From Anaeramoeba flamelloides (Eukaryota; Metamonada; Anaeramoebidae), in assembly GCA_027625915.1 (NCBI GenBank), contig JANTQA010000047.1:8308001-8372000 (forward strand): a stretch of DNA of 64,000 nucleotides, read 5' to 3'. The notes beneath the pieces were generated by a model. That model saw only the letters and a list, made by a program, of their open reading frames with translations. It was not told the origin of the DNA and made no database searches. Shown here piece by piece: positions 22,362-32,682 of this stretch. The position numbers were made by a program, and so were the translations under genes. How positions within the stretch are numbered: position 1 is the first letter of the stretch; the number at the start of each line of letters is the position of its first letter.

Positions 22362-25300
22362 TTATTTTCGGAACTCTCGTTTTAATATCCAAATTTTATC
22401 TCTTTTTCTAAAATGGGCAATTTTATTTAAAGCGTTTTTAAATAAAATTTTATCCTGTGATGATACAACCATTCGATTAAAATATGTTATAATATTGTTC
22501 GTGGGTGATTTATAACCTTTTGATTGTAAAAATTTTTTTAAATGGGATAATAGTGTTAAAGTTTTTTTTTCTTGTTGTGATAATTTTTTCGGATCTATTT
22601 TATTATTTGTCCTTGAATTTTTTTTTGAAGTGTTTGTCCTTTGTTTCATTCTATTTAAAATTGAAAATGAATTACTTTGATTATTATCTTCGTAATCTTC
22701 GTCGTCGTCGTCGTCGTCGTTATCATTACCATCATCGTCATCGTCATCGTCATCGTCATCTTGCATTTTCATTTGTGATAAAAGCGTTGATTGGTTTTCT
22801 ATTAATGTATTTTGTTTTTTGATTAATAATCTATTCCTTATCTTTTCCCTTTTTTTCTGATAATATTTATCCAAATTATTTTGATTTACCAACTCTCTAG
22901 ATTGTTTTAAAGCGTTTAAAGCATTTTCAACGATTTTGTCTGCTTCCTTTTCTATTAATAATTGTTCATCATTCGTATTGTCTACGATTTTGTCATGATT
23001 TATAATTGAATTTAAAGTTGAAGTATTTGAATCAAATAAATATTGCAAAATGCCATTATTGTTTTTATCGCTTTGGCCATTGTTCTTACTGTTGCTGTTT
23101 TTATCATCATCATCATTATTATTAAAAGTTTCAACTGTATATAATTGTTGCTTTTCCAAATTACTTTTTTGATTATTTAATTTCCTTTTCTGATCCTTGA
23201 ATTTCAATGTAGGATTAACCTCAGAAAAAATTAATTCAGTTTCTGTTGTTTTAGTATTACTGGGTTTAAAAGTAAATAAATCGCGCATTTTTTTTCGAGT
23301 GAAAAAATTCTTTTTAAAGGGGTTATTCAAAATCTTTTGGCTTAATTGGTTTTTGAGAATTCCCCTTTGATAAATTTTTTCCTCAATTGATCCAGCAGTG
23401 ATTAATCTCAAAATTGTAACGTTTTTCGTTTGCCCAATTCTAAATATTCGATCTATTGCTTGATTATCGTTCCCAGGATTCCAATCTGGATCATAAATAA
23501 TTAATCGGTCGGCAGAAACTAAATTAATACCAAGGCCACCAACTTTTGTTGTTAGTAAAAATATAAAATATGAATGATCATTTTGATAAGTTTCAATTAA
23601 TTCATTTCTTTTCCTAATTGCTGTTGTCCCATCTATTCTTAAATATTTATAATTTTTTTTTTGAATAAAGCTTTCGATAATATCTAAAACTGTTGTTCTT
23701 TGGGAAAATATTAAAGCCCTGTGTCCATTTTTCTTCCAAAATGGTAAAATTTGTGATAGGACCTTTAATTTGCCAGATCTTTCTTCGGAGCCATAGTCAC
23801 CCGAATTAATCAATTCATCACAAGTTTTGTAAGTTTCGTTTTGCCTGATCATTTTATATTTTTTTTTCTTTTTATTATTGATATTGCCACTGTTAATAAT
23901 GTTGTTATCATCATCACGGTTGTTATTATTATTATTGTTGTTGTTGTTTCCATTTTTTTGCATTCTCATTTTCTTTTTATAAATTCTATTTGATTTGTTT
24001 AGCTCCACCGCAGAGAACAAACATAAATCTGGATGGTTGCAAATTTTTCTTAAGTGTTCAATTGAAGAAAAAATATGCCCTTTACCAATTTTTTTATAAT
24101 TGGACAGAATCTCTCTCACAAGTCTACTATTTAAATATTGTTTATATTTTTCTGTTTGGAAATCAGTTAATTGGCAAAATAAAACCAATTCATTCTTTTT
24201 TGGCAAATCAGGCTGAACATCCTTTTTTAGTCTCCTCAGCATAAACGGTGAAATTAACTCCCGTAGTAATAAAACGCATTTGTACGCTGCCTGTATTTCA
24301 ATTTTGGAAGCGTTTATAAAGGAGCCGATCCTTATAGGTATTGCAAATTGCTCAAGAAAAACTTGCTGGGTGCCTAGCTTTGTGGGATAAACAAAATCAA
24401 AAATTGACCACAGCTCCATTAAATTATTCTGAATTGGTGTCCCACTTAAAATGATACGGTGCTTTGAGTGCAATTTTTTGCAAATTTTGGAAACCGATGC
24501 TTCAGGATTTTTAATTTTCATTCCTTCGTCTAAAACAATATAATCCCAATTCACTTTTAAAAACAATTTGGAATGGTATTTTAAAGTTTCGTATGTGGTT
24601 ATTAAAATATCCCCATCTTCTGCAATTAATTTAATAATCTCTTCCTTTGTTAATTGGAAACTAGTAGAGGAATGCAATAGCGCGACGCGAAATAGCGGCC
24701 AAAAGGTATGGATCTCTTTGATGAAATTTTTCATAATCGTCGCATAGCATACAATTAATGTTGGGCGAAACTTTTGAGAATAGTGCAACCCTGCTAAAAA
24801 TGCTACAATTTGAATTGTTTTGCCCAAGCCCATCTCGTCCGCCATAACACCCCCAATGCCCTTTTGATGCAATTCCCAGAGCCATTTGACCGCAGTCTTC
24901 TGATAATTAAACAATTTGTTCCATAAAAAAGACGGGATCTTATATCCGCCCTCAAAATGAATATCCTCAGACTCGTTGTTGGATCGGAATTCTTTTCCAA
25001 TGAATGTTTTGACTCTTTTTTTATAAACTTTTAAATCCCCATCGTCGTCACAAATTTGGTTGCTCTCTCTGATCTTTTCTTTGATTCTTTCCCTTTCCAT
25101 TTCCATTTCCCTTTCCTTTCTTCCTTTCCTTTTTCTTTTTCTTATTCTTTGGCTTTTTATTTTTTTTAGAACCGAAAATTTTCTTTTTCTCGAATTGCCC
25201 TCATTTTCTGAGCCAATTTCATTTTCGCTTTCATCAGTATTTGAATTTTCTTCAAAAAATAAAGATTCTAAAGATTCAGAAGAATAAGAATCATTTGATG

Positions 25301-26516
25301 AATTGGTTAAGTTATACCGAGCATTGTTTCCACCAGAAGAAGAAAAATCAGAATAATCTTCATCTTCGTCTCCATCTCCATCTCCGTCATCGTCTTCTTC
25401 TCCTTCTAATCCAGTTCCCTTTTCTTTTTCTCTCTCTTTCCCTTTTCTTTTCTCTTTCTCTTTCTCTTTCTCTTTTTTTTTCTTCTTTCTTAAATATTTG
25501 CTGTTTGTATAATCATTTGATTCTATATTAAAATCATCATCTTCATAATCTCTATATTCTTCCACATCATCTTCTTCATCATCGCTCTCACTCTCACTAT
25601 TATCATCATCATCATCATCATCATAATTATTAATTCTTTGTTTTGTCAAATTAATTAAATTATGTATAAAATTCGGATTTCTTTTTTCTTGTGTTACTTT
25701 GATGGGATCAAAGGGTGTTTCCTTTCCTGCTCTAATTAACCTTTCTTTTTTTGATTTTTCAGAAATTCTTCCTGAATTGATCCATCCGTTTTTAGAAATA
25801 CCAATTTCGTTTTCGATTTCAAACCCGAAAATGGGTTGTGTTCGATTTTTTCTTTTTAAATCTTTTAGTTTTTGTTGAGTTTTTTGATTCTCAAATATAA
25901 GCTTTGATTTGCTTTTTTTAATATTATTCAATTGTTTGACTATTTTTTTTTGCTCGATTTGATCCAAGACATTGAATCTGTTTTTTTTTAATTTGTTTCT
26001 GATAATTTTGAGCTTTTCTTGTGTTTCCATAAATTTGTCAGTTACCTTTTCGATCGCTCTCTTTCTGTTTTCAATTTCTTGTTCTAATATTTCTTCTTCT
26101 GCTTCTTTGATTACTTTGCTTTCAATTTCAGATGCTTGGATTGTATTGAATCCTAAAATTGAGAGTTCATTGTTTGTTTGGTAAGTGCTGTGCTTTTCTT
26201 TTGGTTTTTTACCCTTGTTTTTATCTCTGTTTTTGTTGATCTTTGTTTCGTTCTCTACCTCACCACTCCTCTCGTTTTCAATTTCCTTTTTATTTTGTCC
26301 TTTGTTTTTTTTTTTTGGGATTGTGCTTTTGTTTTCATCAACTGAAAAAACTTTTTCTTTTTCGTTTTGTTCTTTTGTTTCTCCAATAGCGTTTGAATTG
26401 TTAGGCTGTGCGTTTGTATTGTTGAAATTATTTTTGTTAAAATGAGATTGTTGGTTGTTTTTTTGTTTTCTTCTTTTGTAATCAAACAAATTAAGCTTTG
26501 AAGACGTTTTACTCAT
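22362..26516 (-). CDS. ERCC6: CSB/ERCC6/Rad26-type SNF2 ATPase
   Basis: CSB-family enzymes are nuclear DNA translocases that push or remodel RNA polymerase II stalled at lesions and start transcription-coupled repair. I place the start at the ATG at 26516 (MSKTSSKLNLFDYKRRK), giving 1384 aa. The frame is open a few codons further upstream but has no ATG there. After a Lys/Glu/Asp-rich N-terminal half, the CSB signature KLFNYQKTAVKWLWELH leads into motif I (GLGKT, Lys566), IVLDEGMKIKNP (motif II, from Asp663), LSGTPIQNNLMELWSIFDF and PFMLRRLKKDV. The second lobe carries KVGGLGINL and QAIDRIFRIGQ, around residues 905-1050. Motif II has Met where CSB proteins have His (DEGH). The C-terminal part holds Asp runs encoded by a GTC/ATC trinucleotide array near 22690-22765. 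Length is close to human CSB. No intron is needed. Confidence 0.93.
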   Translation of the reverse strand: MSKTSSKLNLFDYKRRKQKNNQQSHFNKNNFNNTNAQPNNSNAIGETKEQNEKEKVFSVDENKSTIPKKKNKGQNKKEIENERSGEVENETKINKNRDKNKGKKPKEKHSTYQTNNELSILGFNTIQASEIESKVIKEAEEEILEQEIENRKRAIEKVTDKFMETQEKLKIIRNKLKKNRFNVLDQIEQKKIVKQLNNIKKSKSKLIFENQKTQQKLKDLKRKNRTQPIFGFEIENEIGISKNGWINSGRISEKSKKERLIRAGKETPFDPIKVTQEKRNPNFIHNLINLTKQRINNYDDDDDDDNSESESDDEEDDVEEYRDYEDDDFNIESNDYTNSKYLRKKKKKEKEKEKEKRKGKEREKEKGTGLEGEEDDDGDGDGDEDEDYSDFSSSGGNNARYNLTNSSNDSYSSESLESLFFEENSNTDESENEIGSENEGNSRKRKFSVLKKIKSQRIRKRKRKGRKEREMEMERERIKEKIRESNQICDDDGDLKVYKKRVKTFIGKEFRSNNESEDIHFEGGYKIPSFLWNKLFNYQKTAVKWLWELHQKGIGGVMADEMGLGKTIQIVAFLAGLHYSQKFRPTLIVCYATIMKNFIKEIHTFWPLFRVALLHSSTSFQLTKEEIIKLIAEDGDILITTYETLKYHSKLFLKVNWDYIVLDEGMKIKNPEASVSKICKKLHSKHRIILSGTPIQNNLMELWSIFDFVYPTKLGTQQVFLEQFAIPIRIGSFINASKIEIQAAYKCVLLLRELISPFMLRRLKKDVQPDLPKKNELVLFCQLTDFQTEKYKQYLNSRLVREILSNYKKIGKGHIFSSIEHLRKICNHPDLCLFSAVELNKSNRIYKKKMRMQKNGNNNNNNNNNNRDDDNNIINSGNINNKKKKKYKMIRQNETYKTCDELINSGDYGSEERSGKLKVLSQILPFWKKNGHRALIFSQRTTVLDIIESFIQKKNYKYLRIDGTTAIRKRNELIETYQNDHSYFIFLLTTKVGGLGINLVSADRLIIYDPDWNPGNDNQAIDRIFRIGQTKNVTILRLITAGSIEEKIYQRGILKNQLSQKILNNPFKKNFFTRKKMRDLFTFKPSNTKTTETELIFSEVNPTLKFKDQKRKLNNQKSNLEKQQLYTVETFNNNDDDDKNSNSKNNGQSDKNNNGILQYLFDSNTSTLNSIINHDKIVDNTNDEQLLIEKEADKIVENALNALKQSRELVNQNNLDKYYQKKREKIRNRLLIKKQNTLIENQSTLLSQMKMQDDDDDDDDDDGNDNDDDDDDEDYEDNNQSNSFSILNRMKQRTNTSKKNSRTNNKIDPKKLSQQEKKTLTLLSHLKKFLQSKGYKSPTNNIITYFNRMVVSSQDKILFKNALNKIAHFRKRDKIWILKREFRK

Positions 26517-27637
26517 GATCCAATCAAGGATCAACAAAAAATTACAAAAATGATTTAAAAAATATGTTTATTTTTTTCAACACAAACAGAGCAGAGTGGA
26601 AATTATTTCAGTTTTTTTAAATAAATTCAGAAATAAAAAAGGTATTTTGATTCATGTGTTAAATTATTTAGTTCAAATTTTGGTTTTGGTTTGATGTATT
26701 AATATTCGTCAGTTCGAAAAAAAAACAATAGGTTTGGGTTTAGTTTTGTTTGTTCTTGGTTTAGGTTTTGGTTTAAACCTTTCTAAAAATCAAATGCTAA
26801 AAAATACAAGTTATTTACATCTTATCACATTTGAAGAATTCAATTGCTTTGGGGATACACCCAAATAATTTTGACTTGTTGGGTTTCAATTTCAGTTCTT
26901 GAGAGGTAATTCAGAAATTGGAAAATTAACTGGAAGAAAAAGAATCATAACTATTCTGGAATTTTTTTGAGTATTAAGATCCAACAACGACGAATTGAAA
27001 ACGAAGTCTATTATCTTTAACGATGCAATCCTTGAACTTTTCATAAATTATTTTCATACTTGTTTTTAAAAGCTTTTTATTTAATAGAAGGTAATTTTGC
27101 ATGGTATGGATTTAAAATTGTGTCTCAATTATTTTCTTTGAATGAAGTCCAGTCTAGTTGTTCTGAGGGAAGACAAAAACAAGGTGATAATCTTTTGACA
27201 AAAAACAAATTTGAAAAAAAATATTTTTTGTTTCTTGTTTTTATACTGCCCAAGTTTATTAATTATACACCAACATTGCAACTTGATTTTGTTGATCATT
27301 GAGTTAGAATTGTAACTCAATAACAATTTAAAAATTGATTCTCTATCCCTTCCTTTTTATCATTTTTTAAGGTAAACCCAAATTTGTTCTGATATGAATT
27401 TTCCATTGGTGTTTCTCTTCACATTTGTTTCGTTAAAAGAATTACACGACAAATTATAATTGTTTAAAAGCTCAAATTGTTAAAATTTTTTAAAATTTTG
27501 ATATTTGATATTTCCATTTTCACCTTTCAAAACCCAAATTGTACATTGAAAAAAGGTTCAAATCCAAAAACCGATAAGAAGTTCTTAAGTCCACTTCATA
27601 ATTATTTCATTTAGATTGTAGAGTAAGGGAATAAATA

Positions 27638-27732
27638 TAAGAATGCAACACCTTGGGAATCGCGAATAGGGTTACAAAGCACTAATAAAGGTCTAAAAGG
27701 TGTGGGTGTATAAATCTGTTAATAATTTTTTT
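27638..27732 (+). other. GC-richer patch followed by a T run
   Basis: The stretch from AATGCAACACCTTGGG through GGTCTAAAAGGTGTGGG is far less AT-rich than its surroundings. It holds complementary pieces (ACACCTT and AAGGTGT) and is followed within about 20 bases by nine T residues. That would suit a short polymerase III transcript. I find no A-box, B-box or known RNA family, so this is only a candidate. Confidence 0.15.
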
Positions 27733-28504
27733 TTTACTTCCGTTGTCCAAATAATTCAAGTAGAAAAGTTTAATCAGTGTCTCAAAATAAAAAGCCAGAG
27801 TTTTTGTTATAGAAGACCTATACATTTACCGATCTAAGAAACCAATAATAAACCATAAATAAATATGGTATTGGAATTTTACAAGTTCTATTTTTAAAAA
27901 GGAAAATTTGAAAAATGAAGGATCAAATTAGAGCACGTATTTCAAAAAATAGAGAAAATTTTTTTTTTTTTCCATTATAAAAAAGAGATTAAATTTATAT
28001 ATATATATAAATATTATTTAAAGGGGGGGGGTATTAATCCCTCTTATTTGCCCAAATTCTTACATTTTTATTTAAGAATTTTATTAAAGATGTATAATAA
28101 AGATTATTACTCACCAAGGTTAATAAGTAAGTTGAATCCTTTTTTATAATAATATTAAAAATATTATTATGATTTAATATATTCGATATATTATTTATTT
28201 ATTATTGAGATATCCAGAATTTGCGATTATTTTCATAGGATGGGCAATTCCATAGAAAATTATTTAAATCTTCAATAATATCTAAATTGTTCATTTTTTA
28301 ACATAATTCACAATATTTTGATTTATTTTTATTTATAACATAATAATACCTGTTCATGTAATTTGTAAAATTTCTAAGTTTTAAAATTGAAGTTTAACCA
28401 TTCCATTTTAAATATCCTTCGTCATTAGGTTTTCCATAATTCAAATTAATTGAGTAAAATCTTTGATTTTTCTCTATATTTTTAAATTATGGAAAATCGC
28501 ATTT

Positions 28505-29340
28505 AGATTTTTATGGATTTTCTGTTTATTTGTGAATTTTTCTAGGATTTTTTTACTTTTAGAAATAAACAGAAAATTTTAATAAATTTTCGTTTTATTT
28601 CAAAAAGTTAAAAAAAACCTAACGAAAATCTACAGTCAGTTTCACTTTTAAGGTACAAACTTCCAATGAAATTTAAGGCACAAAAAAAATCCAAATTAAA
28701 GTACAAAATTCAAATTCTAGTAAAAATAAATTGTAAAAAAAAAATTCCAAATTTTGTGCCTTAATTTGAGATTTTTTTGTACCTTATATTTCGTTGGAAG
28801 TTTGTACCTTAAAAGTGAAACTGACTGTATTGATTTTCTAAAAAAATATAAAACTCAAAAAAAAACCGATAATATTTCACGAATAAAATATAAAACCTCA
28901 AAAAAACCTAGAACACGTCACAAATAAATAAAAAAACCAAAAAAACCTAACGAAAATCGAAATATTTAACAAATAAAACAGAAAACCCCAAGAAAACCTA
29001 GACAATCCATGGCACGGTGGTTTATTTATATTATTATCGAGTTTTATAAGTTATAGATATTCTTGGGGGGGGTGTCGTAGGGTGCCTAGATTTTCTTGAG
29101 GTTTTCTGTTTTATTTCGAAAATCTATCAATTTTCCAAATTAACAGAAAACTCGAGAAAACTTAATGCCTATCTTTTCCAAAATTTAAAAGAATTGAGTA
29201 AAATATTAGATTTTACTCTATTCTTTTGAATTCTGGAAACATAATGGCGGTTTTTTTTAATTTAATAAATAAACTGATAATTGAAGAAATTTTAAGTTTA
29301 TTTCTTAAATTAAAAAAAAAAAACCTAACAGCATAAAAAA
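28505..29340. repeat. Hairpin cluster, family G copy 2, nested in the LINE
   Basis: Several adjacent inverted repeats share units with the cluster at 8885-9180. One, at about 29170-29240, pairs AATTTAAAAGAATTGAGTAA with the TTACTC...TTCTTTTGAATT side. Another pairs AATTTAATAAATAAACTG with GTTTATTTCTTAAATT. Linkers are AAAAACCTAACAG and GAAAACCTAGA types. A run of nine G lies near 29065-29073. The cluster separates the reverse transcriptase end from the zinc knuckle of the LINE and itself contains a 199-bp TIR element at 28631-28829. Confidence 0.6.
28631..28829. mobile_element. MITE, family B copy 1
   Basis: The ends are TACAGTCAGTTTCACTTTTA and its complement ending CTGACTGTA. The arms extend roughly 45 bp with few mismatches, including GGTACAAACTTCCAA on one side and TTGGAAGTTTGTACC on the other. 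Total size is 199 bp. TA at both borders and the CAGT start fit Tc1/mariner-type non-autonomous elements. A second, more diverged copy lies at 37744-37917. Confidence 0.85.
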
Positions 29341-30134
29341 CTGGGACTATTTTCTATTTTTTTTTAATTCTGAAATTGTCTAGTTCATATTCCAATTGTT
29401 TTAAATTTTGGGACTACCTATTTATATATTCTGGTACTTTTTTTCTAAAAGTGATATAATTAATTAATTCATCAAAATAGAGGATTTTTAATTTTTGAAT
29501 TCACTTAAATCTTCTTTTATATATTGTTATTCTGACAAGATCAAATTTTACCTCAGAATTATAAATAAGCCTTTGGGAGGTAGTGAGTTGAATAATAAAA
29601 ATTTTGTAATTTTTTTATTAATACAATATATCAATATCTTTAAAATTATTTTTTGACCAATCAAATATTTCTAATCCATATAATAATTGGCTATGTAATA
29701 CGGTTTTAATAAACTGAATTTTTAATCAATTAGAAATTTTTTGTTGTAAGATATAGATTAATTTTTTAAATTTGGCCTCAACTTTATCAAGGTTAATTTT
29801 AAATGATTTTTTTTATCTAGGAAAAAATAGAGTAAATTTTAGATCTAAAAATTTAATCAATAAAAAAAAAATTTCACAAAAATAGGGAATATTATGAAAA
29901 ATTTTTAACAAATTGCATTTATAATGGAAAATTAAATCTCAATATAAAGGAATTGACCTTCAAAATTGATTTCAACTTGGTTATAATATTTGAGCTGTGA
30001 ATTCAGATGTTGCATTAGAACAAAAAGAAAAAAAAAATAGGGTGGGTATTTTGAAACATGGATTAAAGACTGTGGGTATGCATGATTTGGATCACTGTAT
30101 ATTGATAAATTAATTCAACAATATTTCCCATGTT

Positions 30135-30670
30135 AAATTATGGGGATAGCACCATAGTAGATTTCTCTATAATCATAGTATTTTTATTTTACATGAAAAT
30201 GATATTCATGCTACCTGACTTATATCACTCTCAAAAATCTATTCTAAATATTATTACGCAATAGATTATTAGATTTTTTACTTGTGATCAAAATTAAAAA
30301 TTTGTTATATAGAAAAATTTTTTTTAAATTCCTTTTTCAAATCTCAAAAAAAAAAAAAATCCAAAACAATAGTATCCCTGTATTTAATAATTCATCTGAG
30401 GAACTTTCAAAAGTATTTATTTTTTGAATTTTTTAAATTTCAAAAATTAACTCAATAATCATAAACATAATAAAAACCAAAGACTGATTATATTTGTTTA
30501 CTTTTTATAAAGCTACTTGTGTAACATGTATATATTTCGATATTTTCAAAAAGAATTTATCAAAAGAATTTATTCATTAATTAATAATTTTTTTTAAAAA
30601 AATTGATTTTTTTTGGCAACTAACCTATATTTCGAAACAAATTTAAAAAAAATTTGTTATTTTTTTTGAT
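30135..30670 (+). mobile_element. Family F TIR element, half copy
   Basis: The sequence follows the left half of the element at 46221-46975: GGGGATAGCACCATAGTAGATTTCTC, written here as two parts (GGGGATAGC and ACCATAGTAGATTTCTC), then CTCAAAAATCTATTCTAAAT, TTTACTTTTTATAAAGC and a TATTTCGAAACAAATTT block. The right half and its terminal inverted repeat are missing. Confidence 0.55.
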
Positions 30671-31151
30671 ATCCAAGCTAAAAAAATGACAATAAAAATG
30701 ATTTTTCTCCGGATATTTTTATCGGTTCTTTTTTGTCATTTTATTCTCTCAAGACATTTACCAAATCCACAAAAAACAACTCATGCTATTTGACCCACTG
30801 TTTTAAAAGATGAGAAATTCGTTGTTCTTTCTCGGTGTTATAAATATCAGCCCCCCATGAAAAATATATTACTTTTTTTCTCAAATTCATATAAACAACA
30901 ACAGAAGAAGAAAATTATGCAAAAATTTCCAAACACATATTTGACTTTATCTGTATCCAATCTTTATTTGTTCATTAATTATTTTTTTATCGGTCTTATT
31001 TAGAATCTTTCTGGTGGTTTTTAAAGGTCCGCCGACGATAAATGGAAATTATCCAATCACCTTAAAAAATATTTTTTGATCAAAGAGGATAAAAAAACAA
31101 GTTATTCAATAAGTCAAAATGAAAGTGTTTGAGATAATTAACAATCTTCTT

Positions 31152-31386
31152 TACTATATGTTGCAAAATAAATGAAGCAAAATTAACATTCAACTTTCCA
31201 AAAAAAAGAGTGAAGAAAACATGTAACATTTCAACTTTTATAATTCTCTTAAAAGAAGCTTAAATTATAAATTTCGTTTTTAGAGTTTGGGACTTTTGAT
31301 GGTTTATTTTAATTCTTGAGAGTTTTATTATTATTTTTGGAAAGCTCAATGAAATTTTGAATCTATTTATTTTGCAATTAACAGTA
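31152..31386. mobile_element. MITE, family D copy 1
   Basis: The element is bounded by TA, with a worn left end TACTATATGTTGCAAAATAA and right end TTTTGCAATTAACAGTA. Arms include AACTTTCCAAAAAAAAG and ATTTTTGGAAAGCTCAATG. It abuts the family C element that begins near 31382, sharing ACAGTA. Size is about 235 bp, as in the other family D copies. Confidence 0.65.
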
Positions 31387-31857
31387 CTTTAGCCAAAATA
31401 AAGCGTGCAAAAAAATTTAATACGTGTTTCAAATAAAAAGCGTGTTTCTTTGTTATAGAATACCTATAAATCAACCGATCAAAGAAATTGATAATAAACC
31501 TAAAATAAATATGCCATTGGTTTCTTAAAGTTCTATTATTTAAAAAGAAATTCTAAAAATGAAGGATCAAATTGCAAAATTTATCTCAAAAAATATGGTA
31601 AAGATTTTAACAGAAATTTTATATCAAAAAAATTCAAGAAAAATTAAGAATAAATATGAAATATTTGCGACAAATTGCATTCCTAATTTTAATTTTACTG
31701 AAAATATCCAGATGTTTACTTTCAAAATTGATTTGAAATTAGGTTTACTATTTGGTAGTTGATTGGATGTTGTTTTGGAACAAGAAGAAAAAAAAACATG
31801 GATTATATTTTGAAACCTGGATTATAGTCGTTGTGGACACACTATTTTGATCACTAT
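31382..31857 (+). mobile_element. Family C TIR element, best whole copy
   Basis: The left end holds AATAAAGCGTGCAAAAAAAT then ACGTGTTTCAAATAAAAAGC. The right end holds GAAACCTGGATTATAGTC then GTGGACACACTATTTTGATC and a final CACTATA. Read as reverse complements, the ends align over about 55 bp. Length is about 475 bp. No transposase is encoded; the 67-codon open frame inside (31559-31762) is not conserved as a protein among copies. Related copies lie at 27770-30098, 40732-41210 and 47661-48380. Confidence 0.75.
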
Positions 31858-32002
31858 ATTATTCTTTTTGGTTAAAATTGTTATAATGAGGCCAAGTTAA
31901 ATTATAAAAAAGATCAATTGTCTTTGGTTATATCAAGATCTTTCAATTTTTCTTTCAATTAGAAGAAATTTGAAAAGCAGAATCAGTTGTTATTTAGCTC
32001 AT

Positions 32003-32234
32003 TACTGTTAATTTCATAATAAAAAGATCAAAATTTTCATTTAGCTTTCCATAAAAAATATTCACTTTCAAAGAATTAATATAATCATCAAGTTCCCAAT
32101 TCTAAAAAGGGTGGAAATTAATAATTTAAGCTTCTTTAGAGATTTTAAAATTGAAATTTTACATGATTATCAAACAATCTTTTATTGGAAAGCTTAATGA
32201 AAATTTTGATCTTTTTATTTTGCAAATAACAGTA
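32003..32234. mobile_element. MITE, family D copy 2
   Basis: The ends are TACTGTTAATTTCATAATAA and its partner TTATTTTGCAAATAACAGTA. The arms continue with GATCAAAATTTTCATTTAGC against AAGCTTAATGAAAATTTTGA. The element is 232 bp with TA at both borders, of Tc1/mariner type. It is followed directly by a partial further copy (32235-32366) that keeps only the right arm and the ACAGTA end. Confidence 0.8.
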
Positions 32235-32366
32235 ATCTTTAAAGAAGCTTAAAGGATTAAAATTGTTTATGAAATAGTAAACAGTTGAAAAATTACATTA
32301 TTAATAAAATATTTTTTTGGAAAGCTGAATGAAAATTTTGTTCCATTTATTGAGAAACAAACAGTA
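32235..32366. mobile_element. MITE, family D partial copy
   Basis: Only the right arm is clear: TTTTTTTGGAAAGCTGAATG then AAAATTTTGTTCC and the end AAACAGTA. It sits directly against the right end of copy 2, so it may be a deletion derivative of a tandem insertion. Confidence 0.55.
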
Positions 32367-32604
32367 ATTTCAGATTTATTGTAATTAAAGATCGATATTC
32401 GAGTTGAATAAACTTATCAAAGACAAAAACTGTTATAAAAGAGTGATAGAAAACCGTATATGACACTTTAGTTGTTAACAAACCAAAAAGTAAACAATAG
32501 TAATTCATTTTTTTCTAATTATCTTACAAAATCTTGCATTCTTTTATTTCTAATTTTTTTTTTTTTTTTTTTTCATCCTGCTTTTTTTTGGTTGTTAAAT
32601 ATCG

Positions 32605-32682
32605 ATGATGATGAAACTGCGTTCTTTCAGAAATCTTTTACGTAACGAAAAGATGTTATGATAGATTACCCAGAATATCTGA
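32605..32682 (+). ncRNA. Weak C/D-box snoRNA candidate
   Basis: A C-box match ATGATGA (32605-32611, overlapping a second at 32608-32614) is followed 68-71 bases later by a D box CTGA (32679-32682). The outer flanks TTAAATATC and GATTCTATTTAA can pair into a short terminal stem. Between the boxes the sequence is less AT-rich than around it. Box motifs this short arise by chance in such DNA and no guide target was checked, so this is a candidate only. It lies 1.36 kb from the eL38 gene on the opposite strand. Confidence 0.2.

Larger units (their letters stand above)
27965..29821 (-). mobile_element. 5'-truncated LINE remnant with target-site duplication
   Basis: Read on the - strand, about 29500-29805 translates as the end of a LINE reverse transcriptase and its thumb. 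It has FKINLDKVEAKFKKLIYIL, then after a stop KTVLHSQLLYGLEIFDWS, matching the usual pattern of helix plus LYGLE. About 28190-28340 encodes the C-terminal CCHC-like knuckle: YCELC, FLWNCPSYENNR, with a stop between. The + strand T run at 27961-27972 is the poly(A) tail. The string AAAAAATAGAG(A/T)AAATTTT flanks both sides (27944-27962 and 29822-29840), a 19-bp target duplication. The copy lacks its 5' part, carries several stops, and is interrupted by the hairpin cluster at 28505-29340. Confidence 0.75.
27770..30098 (+). mobile_element. Family C TIR element split by a LINE
   Basis: 27770-27964 matches the left half of family C (compare 31390-31590), including GAAAAATGAAGGATCAAATT. 29822-30098 matches the right half, including TTTCAAAATTGATTT and the terminal GGATCACTG followed by TA. 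In unbroken copies the junction reads CAAAAAATAGAGTAAATTTT. Here that string appears on both sides of the inserted LINE, which fixes the insertion point. Confidence 0.7.

Noticed and set aside
26680-26790. Interstitial telomere-like GGTTTAG motifs
   Set aside because: The motifs are irregular in sequence and spacing, so no repeat unit can be defined.
27540-27570. Possible tRNA B-box (GGTTCAAATCC)
   Set aside because: No A-box and no cloverleaf arms can be drawn upstream, so the match is chance.
31559-31762. 67-codon open frame on the + strand
   Set aside because: It is internal to a family C MITE. The matching regions of other copies are interrupted and the peptide resembles nothing.
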